Part shown: piece by piece, positions 1 to 9,082 of the stretch
Numbering within the stretch: the first letter of the stretch is position 1
Layout: every line of letters starts with the position of its first letter
Assembly: GCF_018502485.1 (NCBI RefSeq)
Contig: NZ_CP075546.1
DNA length: 64,000 bases
From: Methanospirillum purgamenti
GTDB lineage: Archaea > Halobacteriota > Methanomicrobia > Methanomicrobiales > Methanospirillaceae
Strand: one strand, 5' to 3'
Position numbers and translations under genes: made by a program
Notes under the pieces: model-generated
What the model saw: the letters and a program-made list of their open reading frames with translations, nothing else
The model's database searches: none
What the model was told of the DNA's origin: nothing

Positions 1-410
1 GAACTGTTCAGACACTTGATGAAGCGGGCATTTTTGGAGAACTCGAAATCACGTTTCAGTATCATGTCCGGGATATCAGAGAAACCCAGGCTGATGTATA
101 TCCCTGCAAAGCAGGTGGTTTTTCCCGCACGATCGACTCAGACCGGTTAACGGGAGATGAGCATGTTGCCGGATGTATGACAGCACGACAGGTTCTCAAA
201 GACTGTTATGGGCATGATTTTCCGCTCATTGATATCTGTCCGGCAAATGCTGTCACAGAGGAACCTTTTATTGCACGATGTTGTCGGGCAGAGCGAAGCG
301 GGGTACAGACGTTGAATGGAAAAAAGGGCGTTGTAGTCCATTGGGGTGCATCACCAAAACAGATTGCCGATGCCCTGTATGCATGTATACATGAATGGAG
401 GAATGGATGA
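1..410 (+). CDS. C-terminal part of an unrecognised Cys-rich protein
   Basis: An open frame runs in from the left edge (first whole codon at 3) and stops at 410, giving about 135 residues of C-terminus. The visible part is rich in cysteine (YPCKAGG, AGCMTA, KDCYG, DICPAN, ARCC, YACIHE) and ends in a short helix-like stretch after HWGASP. The stop overlaps the next start by four bases (ATGA), so the two genes are very likely translationally coupled and co-transcribed. I do not recognise the family; the cysteines could bind metal, but that is inference. The N-terminus lies outside the window. Confidence 0.7.
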   Translation, partial: TVQTLDEAGIFGELEITFQYHVRDIRETQADVYPCKAGGFSRTIDSDRLTGDEHVAGCMTARQVLKDCYGHDFPLIDICPANAVTEEPFIARCCRAERSGVQTLNGKKGVVVHWGASPKQIADALYACIHEWRNG

Positions 411-1396
411 AGCGTGTTGCTATTGCTCCCGGTGATGGTATCGGACCAGAGGTCATTCCCTCTGCACTTGAAATTCTTCGGTATTATCACCCGGAATGGG
501 AGTATATACCAGTATATCTGGGATATGAGTGCTGGAAACGAACTGGTGATGCATTATCAGATAAGACTCTTGAAACACTCAGAAAAGCGGATCTCATTTT
601 GTTTGGTGCAATTACAACACCCCCTGATCCCAAGTATCACAGTGTCGTACTCCGGATAAGAAAGGAATTAGACCTCTATGCAAATCTTCGTCCGGTGTTT
701 GGTGAAGGATTTGATATCCTTATAGTTCGGGAAAACACGGAAGGGCTGTATTCGGGCATTGAATGGCAGGAGAAGGACCGGGCATGCACTCTTCGTGTGG
801 TTAGCCTGGAAGGATCCCGCAGGATTGCACGGTTTGCAAGTGCCTGTGCCAAACGGAGAAGACGGCATCTTACCATTGGAAACAAGGCGAATGTTTTGAA
901 GTCTGATGTGTATTTCCTTGAAATCTGTGTGGAAGAGGCTGAAAAAGCTGGAATCTCTATTGATAAAAAATATATAGACTCTCTTGTCCTTGATGTTCTT
1001 CAGCATCCGTCACGATATGATGTGATTGTGACGACGAATATTTTCGGCGATATTCTCTCCGATGCAGCGGCATTTCTTGAAGGTGGGCTTGGTATGCTTC
1101 CAAGTGCAAATATCGGCAGGCATCAGGCACTCTTTGAACCAGTTCATGGGAGTGCTCCTGACATTGCCGGAAAAGGGATTGCAAATCCGATTGCAGCCAT
1201 TCGGTGTGTTTCTCTGCTTCTGAAGTATGTGGGAGAAAAACCCCGGGCTCTTGCAGTAGAGCGGGCGATTCAAAAAACCATTGCTGATGGAATAAAAACG
1301 CCTGATTTGGGTGGGACAGCAACAACAGATGATGTAGGGCGTGCAGTTCTTCGAAATCTGCAGGCCGAAAAAAAGGCAGAAGTTCCGGATCTGTGA
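407..1396 (+). CDS. Isopropylmalate/homoisocitrate dehydrogenase family protein (LeuB/AksF type)
   Basis: NAD-dependent beta-decarboxylating dehydrogenase of about 329 residues, the usual family length. The N-terminus carries the GDGIGPEV nucleotide-binding motif. RENTEGLYSG is the substrate-specificity loop, of the isocitrate/homoisocitrate rather than the classical LeuB type. The metal-binding segment DILSDAAAFLEGGLGMLPSA and the NAD segment EPVHGSAPDIAGKGIANP follow. I chose the ATG at 407 because it gives an ATGA overlap with the upstream stop. In methanogens this family serves leucine synthesis (LeuB) or the 2-oxosuberate branch of coenzyme B synthesis (AksF). Sequence alone does not decide between them, though the loop slightly favours AksF. 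Confidence 0.88.
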   Translation: MKRVAIAPGDGIGPEVIPSALEILRYYHPEWEYIPVYLGYECWKRTGDALSDKTLETLRKADLILFGAITTPPDPKYHSVVLRIRKELDLYANLRPVFGEGFDILIVRENTEGLYSGIEWQEKDRACTLRVVSLEGSRRIARFASACAKRRRRHLTIGNKANVLKSDVYFLEICVEEAEKAGISIDKKYIDSLVLDVLQHPSRYDVIVTTNIFGDILSDAAAFLEGGLGMLPSANIGRHQALFEPVHGSAPDIAGKGIANPIAAIRCVSLLLKYVGEKPRALAVERAIQKTIADGIKTPDLGGTATTDDVGRAVLRNLQAEKKAEVPDL

Positions 1397-1398
1397 GA

Positions 1399-3429
1399 TC
1401 AGGAAACCCTGTTTATCTCTTCAAAGAGACGGCAGAACCGGTCAATTGTCTCATCATCCAGGTTCTGTGGAGATTCACATATCCGATCAGAGAGCAGCTC
1501 AGCAACCCGCCAGCGTTCAAAATGTTCTCCCTGTCTCCGCTCAACAAGGTCTGCAATCTGCAATGCAATTCCCCGCTCTTCATTTCGTTCTACAGGACTT
1601 TTTTCCGGTACCTGGCCAAGTGGCAGATCCGGGTAAATATCTTTGACACACCGATAATAGAAATCAGGAGAGAAGAGATCTTCAATTCCGGCTCCTTGAC
1701 GATTACCAAATGCACTATAAAAGAGAAGACCGTTTCCTTCACTCAAATGCATGGATGGGAGTTTTTCAATTACCCCTACTGGCACATTGTTTCCTGATAA
1801 AAGTACTGCTGCAGGTTTTTTATGTGCAGTCATCATCAGGGCGAGTGGAAGCAGGTTTGCTGCTCCTCCTGCTGGTGTAATTCTGATTTCAGGAGAAAGT
1901 CCGGGCTTCCCTCTGTTCCGAAGTGCATAATTCATCGCCTGTAACAGCCAGAGATCCTGGGTTTCTTCCACGATGAGCTGGTTGCCTCCGGAGAGGGTTT
2001 TTTCAGCAATCCGGGTGGCGAGTGCTGCCTCAAGCGGGAATAATGAGTCACGGTCAGCCGGCCATTCTGAAACAGATACTTTTGTTGTCCCCTCAGGGCC
2101 TTCATAGACTGTTCTGACACGGTCCAGGTGGTCAAGATCTATCATGAATGGTGAATGAGTGGAGAAGAATATCTGGTTCTGATGGGATATTCTCTCAAAG
2201 AATTTGACTGCATGTTGTTGTGCAGTCGGGTGGAGCTGGAGTCCGGGTTCATCAAGGAGCAGGATGCTATCATGGTATGCATCTCCTGATTCCACCAGGA
2301 ATATCAGGTAAAATGAGAAGAAATATTGGAGACCGGCACTTCTCTGTTCGAGTTCAATCTCTGACGGATCAAGGTCGTCCGATACCCATACTCTGAAATA
2401 ATCTCCGTCAATGTCATATCTGAACCGGATCTTTCTCTGTCCCCACCAGTCTTCGAACTTTTTTGACATCAGGTTTGATGCAGTAGAGAGGAGAATTGAC
2501 CGCTCATCAACCTGTCTTCTGATGATTGGGTTGTCATCGACTGCATTTTTGTGTGAACCAAGCCGGTCAAGCTGGTCCAGGTCCAGGTTTACATGACGGA
2601 AGAGACAGTGGGTTGCACGAAGGCCTGGTGTTTCAGGGTGAGATTTGAGCGTGGCGATAAAGGTCGGAATGTGTATGGCACTCTCAATAACGTTATACTG
2701 GTCAAAATAGACAAATTTTGGCAGGTGTTCAATGATGTACCGGTTTGCTGCCATGAGACCCTCGAAGATCTCCATCTGTCTGATAAGCCGGTACATCGGT
2801 TCTGTAACCGGATTAAGGACATCATGCTGCCAGGGTTCATTCGCCCTGCTTTTAATTGCATTAATCAGGTCTGAAATATGCCTCTTCTGTATTTGCCCAT
2901 CTATTGGAATTGCATTTTTTTGTTCTTCTAGAAATGCCAGCAGACCTTCTTTTATTCTTCCAAGGTCTTCTCCCTTTCCTTCTGGTGCAATCAGGTTTCT
3001 GATGTGCTCAATTGCACTCTCGATTGCATAAATCAGGTCTGGCGGAGTTACCAGATCAACTCCGACGTCCGGGTGATATGTTATGCTGTAGGTTCCGGTA
3101 TAGTGCCTGGTTACCTCAACACTGTGAACATCTCTACACAGCTCAGATATCGCGGCGATATCCCGTTGCTCATCTGGAGTAAGGATAAACCTGCCTGATG
3201 CAACAGGCCAGTCTGTCCGGGTTATCTCTGCGGCATACCGTTGCCGTGGAAATTCCTTCAGGCCGTCGTATCCTTCCCCGTCTGAAGAGTTGAGTTTTGA
3301 TAGTGCCCGAAAAATTGCTGATTTTCCTGATTCGTTTTTTCCAACGAATGTAGTGAGGTTCTGGACTGGAATCCATCCGGTATCCTCTATAATTTTATAA
3401 TTCTGGACCCGGAACTCGGCAAGTTGCAT
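1399..3429 (-). CDS. OLD-like AAA ATPase with a degenerate TOPRIM-like C-terminus
   Basis: A 676-residue protein with an SMC/RecF-type ATPase split by a long central insertion. Walker A is near the N-terminus (VGKNESGKSAIFRAL), and Walker B and the D-loop sit after the middle (LLLDEPGLQLHP, then STHSPFMID). This is the layout of OLD-family nucleases. The C-terminal third begins like a TOPRIM domain (LIVEETQD). Where the family normally has an acidic DxD strand, it reads VLLSGNN, so metal-dependent nuclease activity is doubtful. It is convergent with the dehydrogenase, with 2 bp between the two stops. Its role is unknown; defence or DNA repair is the usual setting of the family. Confidence 0.8.
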   Translation of the reverse strand: MQLAEFRVQNYKIIEDTGWIPVQNLTTFVGKNESGKSAIFRALSKLNSSDGEGYDGLKEFPRQRYAAEITRTDWPVASGRFILTPDEQRDIAAISELCRDVHSVEVTRHYTGTYSITYHPDVGVDLVTPPDLIYAIESAIEHIRNLIAPEGKGEDLGRIKEGLLAFLEEQKNAIPIDGQIQKRHISDLINAIKSRANEPWQHDVLNPVTEPMYRLIRQMEIFEGLMAANRYIIEHLPKFVYFDQYNVIESAIHIPTFIATLKSHPETPGLRATHCLFRHVNLDLDQLDRLGSHKNAVDDNPIIRRQVDERSILLSTASNLMSKKFEDWWGQRKIRFRYDIDGDYFRVWVSDDLDPSEIELEQRSAGLQYFFSFYLIFLVESGDAYHDSILLLDEPGLQLHPTAQQHAVKFFERISHQNQIFFSTHSPFMIDLDHLDRVRTVYEGPEGTTKVSVSEWPADRDSLFPLEAALATRIAEKTLSGGNQLIVEETQDLWLLQAMNYALRNRGKPGLSPEIRITPAGGAANLLPLALMMTAHKKPAAVLLSGNNVPVGVIEKLPSMHLSEGNGLLFYSAFGNRQGAGIEDLFSPDFYYRCVKDIYPDLPLGQVPEKSPVERNEERGIALQIADLVERRQGEHFERWRVAELLSDRICESPQNLDDETIDRFCRLFEEINRVS

Positions 3430-3883
3430 AGGATATCTCTCGATTTGTTATCCTATAAATGTTCTTGGGTGGTTATTCATAAGATAGGTTAAAAATAACG
3501 GCTGATCGTGTTGGTTTCATTGATTTTGACATATGTTTCGTCTATGAAATCACCCAGATAGCCGCAGACAGGTAATGTAGGTGATGAACAAAAATCCGTG
3601 TACTCGGGCTTTATATTCGATGAAGTCTTACAAAATCAATGCTAAAACATACCTAAAGTCATGGTATATACAAAATGAAGGCAGTGAGGTATCCGGGTAT
3701 CATGGTGGATACCTCCTCTGTGAAGTCTCCCATATTCTGGTACAGTCGAAAGCTCAGATTTCAATGAACAGGTATCTGGCCGCCGACTCATGCACCACAC
3801 GATTTCATATCGGATTGGCACTATAAATGGTTTCTCTTTTCTTTCTAAAAAATGAACAAAGATTTTCTACAAATCACTGGCAA
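3430..3883. other. 454-bp intergenic region, no convincing gene
   Basis: Apart from the ATPase promoter this stretch holds only one open frame of note: 80 codons on the plus strand, starting at the ATG at 3584 after AGGTG and ending at 3826. Its product resembles nothing I know, has no domain signature, and has codon use unlike the flanking genes. I treat it as a possible degraded gene or chance frame. No repeat, RNA gene or mobile-element end was seen. Confidence 0.4.
3452..3460 (-). promoter_or_regulatory. TATA-like element for the OLD-like ATPase
   Basis: ATTTATAGG on the minus strand lies about 25-30 bp before the ATG at 3429. That spacing implies a leaderless or near-leaderless transcript, which fits the absence of a ribosome-binding site before that ATG. 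Confidence 0.45.
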
Positions 3884-4741
3884 TTATCGCTTTTGGAAAG
3901 ATTGAAACAGTTCTCCGGTTTTTATCTTCTCTAAAAAGAGGTTTAATTCAAGTTGGTCCCGGTGGAAGTACATATGGGCTGATATGCTGATGGTTTCAAG
4001 CCATCCGGTCGTGATATCGTTGCCATTTCCTTTTCTTTTCTGGTTAACCTGGTCACAGATATATTTTTGAAGATGTGCAAGACCGTATGCATTCTGACCC
4101 CAAGCAGAAAGCATGTCATTGCTTCGAAACAGACAAATCAGATTCAAATGATTCTTTTTATCGATTAATCCCTGAACAATCTGAAGACAGGGAGGTTCAT
4201 CAGCAGTAACATCCCTGACCGGAAACCAGGTTATTGCGATTGCCCGCCTGCTTTCAGGATTGGAAACCAGCCGATTGATAATACTTTTCTCAATCTGATC
4301 GATACCACCATAGTTCCCGTCACCTTTCCAGGTCAGGTTACCGCATGCGCTGGCCGGAACATATCCGAGTTTTCGAAATATCCCGTCGATGGCTTTTTTT
4401 ATAGTACTTCCTGATGAAAAACCGATTTCAACCTCCGGTGCCGGATAATCCCGCAGGCGGTTTCCATAGGTATATACTGCATCGGTTCCGTCATTGCGGC
4501 GCGGTGTGATGGTGTATAATGATGCCTGGTACTGTTCTGAAAATTTTTCTCCAAACAGACTGGCCCCTGATCGCATTGGTTCTGAAAATGGCTCATCTAC
4601 ATGAATGCAGATCGGCTCTTCCGGATCCCAGGTGTATTCTCCATCTTCAGTAACCCGTACCTGACCTTCACACCGTTTGGCTATCTCCCGTATTACCTCC
4701 TCATGAGCCTGTCCTATGCTTCGTTTTCTGATCAGTATCAT
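3884..4741 (-). CDS. Archaeal thymidylate synthase-like protein
   Basis: 285 residues with ThyA-type signatures. A PPCLQIVQ segment holds the candidate catalytic cysteine. RSNDMLSAWGQNAYGLAHLQ follows, equivalent to the nucleotide-binding R-S-x-D and N-containing helix of ThyA. Near the end is HMYFHRDQ, in the position of the H-x-Y motif. It is longer at the N-terminus than the roughly 230-residue archaeal versions. Methanogens use tetrahydromethanopterin-type C1 carriers, so the methyl donor is not evident. A GAGGAT ribosome-binding site precedes the ATG by 6 bp. The gene lies 24 bp after the cache protein gene and may share its transcript. Deoxyuridylate methylation is inferred; dCMP hydroxymethylation is an alternative within this fold. 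Confidence 0.75.
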   Translation of the reverse strand: MILIRKRSIGQAHEEVIREIAKRCEGQVRVTEDGEYTWDPEEPICIHVDEPFSEPMRSGASLFGEKFSEQYQASLYTITPRRNDGTDAVYTYGNRLRDYPAPEVEIGFSSGSTIKKAIDGIFRKLGYVPASACGNLTWKGDGNYGGIDQIEKSIINRLVSNPESRRAIAITWFPVRDVTADEPPCLQIVQGLIDKKNHLNLICLFRSNDMLSAWGQNAYGLAHLQKYICDQVNQKRKGNGNDITTGWLETISISAHMYFHRDQLELNLFLEKIKTGELFQSFQKR

Positions 4742-4765
4742 GGCTATATCCTCATGGTCTAGTTA

Positions 4766-5266
4766 TTACTGGCCGGATATCTGGTACTGGGCAGCACAGA
4801 TCCACCAGCTGCCATCAACATCCATGATAAACCAGAATGCACTGGTTGCAGGATCAGTATACAGGCCACCGCCAGTGGTTGCCATATCCCGCATCATTCT
4901 TACCTGGCCTGCATCATAGTCATCCTTGATGAATTTGGAACCAACCTCTCCAGGTACTTTCATGTTGGCTAAGAGGGTTCCATCCATGTCGTAGGCAATG
5001 ACATATCTGCCCTTTGTGCTGAATTGTCCTGACGGGTTAGAAAATTCTGTGATTGCCTTTTCTTTACCATTTTCAAGAGCGAATTCACGTGCAGCAAATG
5101 CCAGGTTCATAAGTTCTTCCTGGGGGGAGATGTGAATTAGGCTCGTTGTATTTGTTTGGTTGACATCTGGCGAACTATTTGTCACAGACTGGTTATCAGC
5201 AGATACCATACATACTGTAACGAGTGCCAGGATAATGGATAACAACACGTAATTCCACAACTTCAT
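4766..5266 (-). CDS. Secreted or membrane-tethered single cache-domain protein
   Basis: 166 residues. Residues 1-23 are a hydrophobic signal or anchor ending near VSADN. A short Asn/Thr-rich linker follows, then a cache-like ligand-binding fold of the type found in the extracellular part of chemoreceptors and kinases (FALENGKEKAITEF, VIAYDMDGTLLAN, GLYTDPATSAFWFIMDVDG). No kinase or methyl-accepting domain follows, so this is a stand-alone extracellular sensor or binding protein. It lies between the TPR and thyA-like genes on the same strand. Confidence 0.75.
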   Translation of the reverse strand: MKLWNYVLLSIILALVTVCMVSADNQSVTNSSPDVNQTNTTSLIHISPQEELMNLAFAAREFALENGKEKAITEFSNPSGQFSTKGRYVIAYDMDGTLLANMKVPGEVGSKFIKDDYDAGQVRMMRDMATTGGGLYTDPATSAFWFIMDVDGSWWICAAQYQISGQ

Positions 5267-5340
5267 TGTAGATATGTTTTAAGACCGCAAGGTATGTGAT
5301 TTTTTGTATTTTTTCAGGCGATATTGATAATCGGGTACCA

Positions 5341-5351
5341 AAAAAGAAATG
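5341..5351 (-). terminator. T-run downstream of the TPR gene
   Basis: On the minus strand a TTTCTTTTTT run lies 13-23 bp after the TPR stop codon. Archaeal RNA polymerase terminates at such oligo-T tracts without needing a hairpin. It separates the TPR gene from the cache gene. Confidence 0.45.
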
Positions 5352-5363
5352 ATATGGATAGTG

Positions 5364-5990
5364 CTACATCAAACTAATTGCTTCATTTTTACCTTCTTCT
5401 GCTTCGGTAAGCCCTGGATCAAGAATGAGTGCTGTATCATATGAACTAACTGCCTCATCATACCGACCAAGAGCCGCTAATGCAATACCACGGTTCAACC
5501 AGCCCCGTGCATAATCAGGTTCCAGGATGGTTGCCTGATCCGCTGATTCCAGTGCTTCTTCATACCGTTCGGCTAAGTTTAAGCACCATGCCAGGTTACT
5601 GTAAGCTTTTCCATACTCTGGATCAATCTTAATTGCTTCGTCAAACATGGCGACTGCTTCGTCATACTGTTCAAGATATGTGAGCACATTACCCTTATTA
5701 TTCCAGGCTTTTTTATATGTGGGATCTAGAGAAATAGCCTTGTCATACTGTTCTATTGCCTCTTCATATCTGCCAAGACTTTTCAGGGTTTTCCCTTTTC
5801 CGTTCAATGCCTCCAGATTATCAGGATCGAGGGCTAATGCCTTGTCCAGAATAATGAGAGCCTCATTGTACTTATCCGCATCATAGAGGGCATTCCCCTC
5901 TGCTGCAAGTTCATCTGCGGTTTCTCCTACTACTGGCAGTGCACAACAGACAAAAAAACACAGAATTGCGATGTATATAGATTTCATCAT
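5364..5990 (-). CDS. Secreted TPR-repeat protein
   Basis: About 208 residues. A signal peptide (residues 2-22, ending near VVGET) is followed by consecutive 34-residue tetratricopeptide repeats with the W/N-x-G/A-x-Y/F-D-x-A pattern (NALYDADKYNEAL, KTLKSLGRYEEAI, NVLTYLEQYDEAV, WCLNLAERYEEAL, IALAALGRYDEAV). They fill the whole mature protein. The upstream in-frame extension to 6080 lacks signal character and overlaps the divergent promoter region, so I prefer the ATG ATG pair at 5990/5987, behind GGAG. It is probably a protein-protein scaffold on the outer face of the membrane. It is divergent from the histidine kinase. Confidence 0.82.
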   Translation of the reverse strand: MMKSIYIAILCFFVCCALPVVGETADELAAEGNALYDADKYNEALIILDKALALDPDNLEALNGKGKTLKSLGRYEEAIEQYDKAISLDPTYKKAWNNKGNVLTYLEQYDEAVAMFDEAIKIDPEYGKAYSNLAWCLNLAERYEEALESADQATILEPDYARGWLNRGIALAALGRYDEAVSSYDTALILDPGLTEAEEGKNEAISLM

Positions 5991-6107
5991 TGCTATCATT
6001 CTCCGTACGACGTTATCAGGTACCCGGTGAGTGTTCAAGAGTCTGGCCGTACTTTGATATAACCGGGTATCGTACCACACTATCAGGTATACTAGTCAGG
6101 TTCCTTG

Positions 6108-9065
6108 ATGATATCAGTTCTGTATGTTGATGATGACGAGTCCTTTTGTGGATTTTTTAAGATATATCTCCAGAAAATGGGAGATTTTTCTGTCACCACC
6201 GTACGGTATGGTCATCAGGCTCTTGATATGATCCTTGATGGCTCATATGACATCGTAGTTTCTGATTACCAGATGCCAGGTGTGACCGGTCTGGATCTTC
6301 TCAGAGCCTACCGGAAAAAAGGGGTAAAAATTCCATTTATTCTCTTTACAGGCAAAGGTAGGGAAGAGGTGGTCATAGAAGCAATCAACGAGGGTGCTGC
6401 ATTTTATCTTCAAAAAGGTGGTGATCAATCATCACTTTTTGCCGAGCTTGCTCATAAAATCAGGCAGGCTGTCTATGCCGAAGAAGCGCAGCGGGCACTT
6501 TTAGAGAATGAAGAAAAATTCAGACTTCTTTTTGAAACTGCCCGTGATGGAATCATTCTCATATCGGATTGGTCTATTCGTGATTGTAACAACCATGCAG
6601 CATTGATGTTTCATCTGGACCGAAGTCGCCTTCTGGATTCTGATTTTTTCTTACTGGCACCTGAAATACAGCCTGATGGGGAATTAACCCGGGAAAAGGC
6701 AGAAATTGTTTTTAAAGAAGCCTATCGTGCTGGGGGTGCTTTTGTTACCTGGAAGTTTTCGCGTCTTGATGGAACTGAATTTGATGCTGAGATGAGTATT
6801 AGCAGGCTTGACATCAAGGGGAAGGTTCTTTTTCAGGCAATAATTCGGGATATTACTGAACGGCTGCTTTCTGAAAAAGAACTGGGGCAACGAAACGCTG
6901 ATCTGCATACTGCTTACCAGGAACTCATGGCATCAGGAGAAGAACTGAAACGTAAAGTGGAGGAGTTACGCCTCTCTAAAAGTAAGGTCCGGGAAAGTGA
7001 AAAAAGATATAAAGATCTTGCTGACCTTCTCCCTGAAGGAGTTTTTGAATGTTCTCTTGATGGAACTATTTCGTATGTGAATCATCAGGCTTTTACGATG
7101 TTCGGATTTGATCCTGCTCAGGGATTGAATAATATCTCTGTTTTTCGTTTTATCATTCCAGAGGATCATGAACGGGCAAAGGAGATCATCACCCAGGTTT
7201 TACATGGGAATCCATCAAAGCCTCATGAATACATTGGAGTCCGTTTGGATGGATCAACGTTTCCGATAATCATCCATTCGGCACCTGCTGTTGTGAACGG
7301 AACCGTTGTTGGCCTGCGTGGAGTGATCATTGACATTTCCATGAGGAAACAGGCTGAAGATGCCATTCGGGAATCAAAACAACAACTTGCTGATGTAATT
7401 GACTTTTTCCCTGATGCAACTGTTGTAATAAATAAGGCTGGCGAAGTTATCTTCTGGAACCGGGCAATTGCCAAGATGACTGGAATTGATGCCAGGGATA
7501 TCCTCGGAAAAAGTAATTATGAGTATTCCCTGCCTTTTTACATGGTGCGGCGGCCGATTCTTGTTGATTATGCACTGCATCCTGAACTGATTCCAAAAAA
7601 AGAATATGCCTTTATCAGACAGGAAGGCGATGTCATCATTGGGGAGTCATATATTCCAGGCCTTGGATCTGGAACTACATACTTTTGGGGGGTTGCTTCC
7701 CCGCTCCGAAATGCTGATGGTGATATTTTTGGAGCTATTGAATGCATTCGTGACATCACCGGGAGAAAAGAGGCTGAAGAGGCATTAAAAAAATCACGGG
7801 AGGAACTAGAGAAACTGGTAAATGAACGAACCCGGGAGCTTGTGGATGTAAATTTAGCTCTTCGGGAGAGTGAATCTCGGTACCGGACACTGGTTGATCT
7901 TTCTCCTGATGCTATTTTTGTTCATAATGGTATTGAGATATTGTATTCAAATCCAGCTGGAGTCAGACTGTTTGGAGGAGAAACTGAAGAGGACATTCTT
8001 GGACGTGATCCATTCTTGTATGTACATCCTGATTTTCTACCCCTTGTGAAGAAACGAATAGAAACCTCATTATCTGGATTAGATTCAAATTTACCCCAGG
8101 AAGAAGTTTTTTTAGGTTCTCATGGGGAACACCTTCAGGTGGAAGTTTCCTCACGGCCAATCAGGTACCGGGGGGATCCTGCTGTTCTGGTTGTTGCACG
8201 GGATATCAGGGCACGTAAAAAAGCGGAGAAACAACTTCGTGAATATGCCCGTGTTCTGGAAGATAAAAACCATGAACTTGACTTTTTGACGAATCGGCTC
8301 ATTAGTATGAACCGTGACCTGGATGATCGTGTCAGGGAACGGACAGATGAGATTAACCGGCTATTGCGTCAGAAAGATGATTTCATCAACCAACTTGGTC
8401 ATGATCTGAAAACCCCCCTGACACCTCTGATCGCTCTCCTGCCATCTCTGTTGCATGAAGAAGAAGATCCAGATAAAAGGATATTATATAGTGTTCTTCT
8501 CCGGTCAGTTTATTCAATCAGGGAACAGACCGATAAGATCCTGACACTTGCCCGGTTAAGTCGCCAGGATGGTGTGGTTGAGTATGAAATGATTCATCCG
8601 GTCATCCTTATCAGACAGGCAGTGGAGAAAAATTGGCTCTTTATAAAACAGAAAAAGCTGGATATAGAGATTCTTGTTCCTGATGATCTGGTAGTCAGAT
8701 TTTCAGCGAGGGATGCTTCCTCTGTTTTTGATAATCTTATTAGTAACGCGATAAAATACACCGGAAATGGAGGAAATATTCGCATTTATTCGGTCACAGA
8801 TGACAATGCTGCGATTATCACCGTAGAGGATACCGGAATTGGGCTGACTCAGGAAGAAGCAGTTCATGTTTTTGATGAATTTTACATGGCCGACCGTTCA
8901 CGTCATGATCGACAGTCGTCAGGTCTTGGTCTTGCCATTGTCAAGAGGGTAATGGAATGTTATGGTGGAAAAGTCTGGGTTGAAAGTGATGGGCCGGGTC
9001 ATGGATCCCGGTTTATGATCTGTCTTCCCATCACCAGAGACGGGTGTTGTAATCTTAATCCTTAA
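6108..9065 (+). CDS. Hybrid sensor: receiver, four PAS domains, histidine kinase
   Basis: 985 residues, no membrane segment, so cytoplasmic. A receiver domain (residues 1-120) has the acidic cluster VDDDE and phospho-acceptor D53 in VVSDYQMPG. Four PAS/PAC units follow (about 138-255, 302-420, 424-555, 592-705), several closing in the DIT-x-R-K-x-AE pattern and joined by coiled-coil linkers. The HisKA domain has its phospho-histidine at residue 765 (LGHDLKTPLTP). The ATPase domain shows the N box (DNLISNAIKYT), G1 (VEDTGIG) and G2 (SSGLGLAIV). A TTG three bases upstream is in frame, but the ATG is the simpler start. An N-terminal receiver feeding PAS domains and a kinase is common in Methanomicrobiales. 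No output regulator lies next door, so its partners are unknown. Confidence 0.92.
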   Translation: MISVLYVDDDESFCGFFKIYLQKMGDFSVTTVRYGHQALDMILDGSYDIVVSDYQMPGVTGLDLLRAYRKKGVKIPFILFTGKGREEVVIEAINEGAAFYLQKGGDQSSLFAELAHKIRQAVYAEEAQRALLENEEKFRLLFETARDGIILISDWSIRDCNNHAALMFHLDRSRLLDSDFFLLAPEIQPDGELTREKAEIVFKEAYRAGGAFVTWKFSRLDGTEFDAEMSISRLDIKGKVLFQAIIRDITERLLSEKELGQRNADLHTAYQELMASGEELKRKVEELRLSKSKVRESEKRYKDLADLLPEGVFECSLDGTISYVNHQAFTMFGFDPAQGLNNISVFRFIIPEDHERAKEIITQVLHGNPSKPHEYIGVRLDGSTFPIIIHSAPAVVNGTVVGLRGVIIDISMRKQAEDAIRESKQQLADVIDFFPDATVVINKAGEVIFWNRAIAKMTGIDARDILGKSNYEYSLPFYMVRRPILVDYALHPELIPKKEYAFIRQEGDVIIGESYIPGLGSGTTYFWGVASPLRNADGDIFGAIECIRDITGRKEAEEALKKSREELEKLVNERTRELVDVNLALRESESRYRTLVDLSPDAIFVHNGIEILYSNPAGVRLFGGETEEDILGRDPFLYVHPDFLPLVKKRIETSLSGLDSNLPQEEVFLGSHGEHLQVEVSSRPIRYRGDPAVLVVARDIRARKKAEKQLREYARVLEDKNHELDFLTNRLISMNRDLDDRVRERTDEINRLLRQKDDFINQLGHDLKTPLTPLIALLPSLLHEEEDPDKRILYSVLLRSVYSIREQTDKILTLARLSRQDGVVEYEMIHPVILIRQAVEKNWLFIKQKKLDIEILVPDDLVVRFSARDASSVFDNLISNAIKYTGNGGNIRIYSVTDDNAAIITVEDTGIGLTQEEAVHVFDEFYMADRSRHDRQSSGLGLAIVKRVMECYGGKVWVESDGPGHGSRFMICLPITRDGCCNLNP

Positions 9066-9082
9066 TATGTGGTTGGACCTGG

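Noticed and set aside
2593..3198. Plus-strand frames within the OLD-like ATPase
   Set aside because: Antisense shadows with cysteine-rich random-looking products.
3584..3826. 80-codon plus-strand frame before the ThyA-like gene
   Set aside because: A weak ribosome-binding site exists but there is no domain, no neighbour link and atypical composition; kept only as a note.
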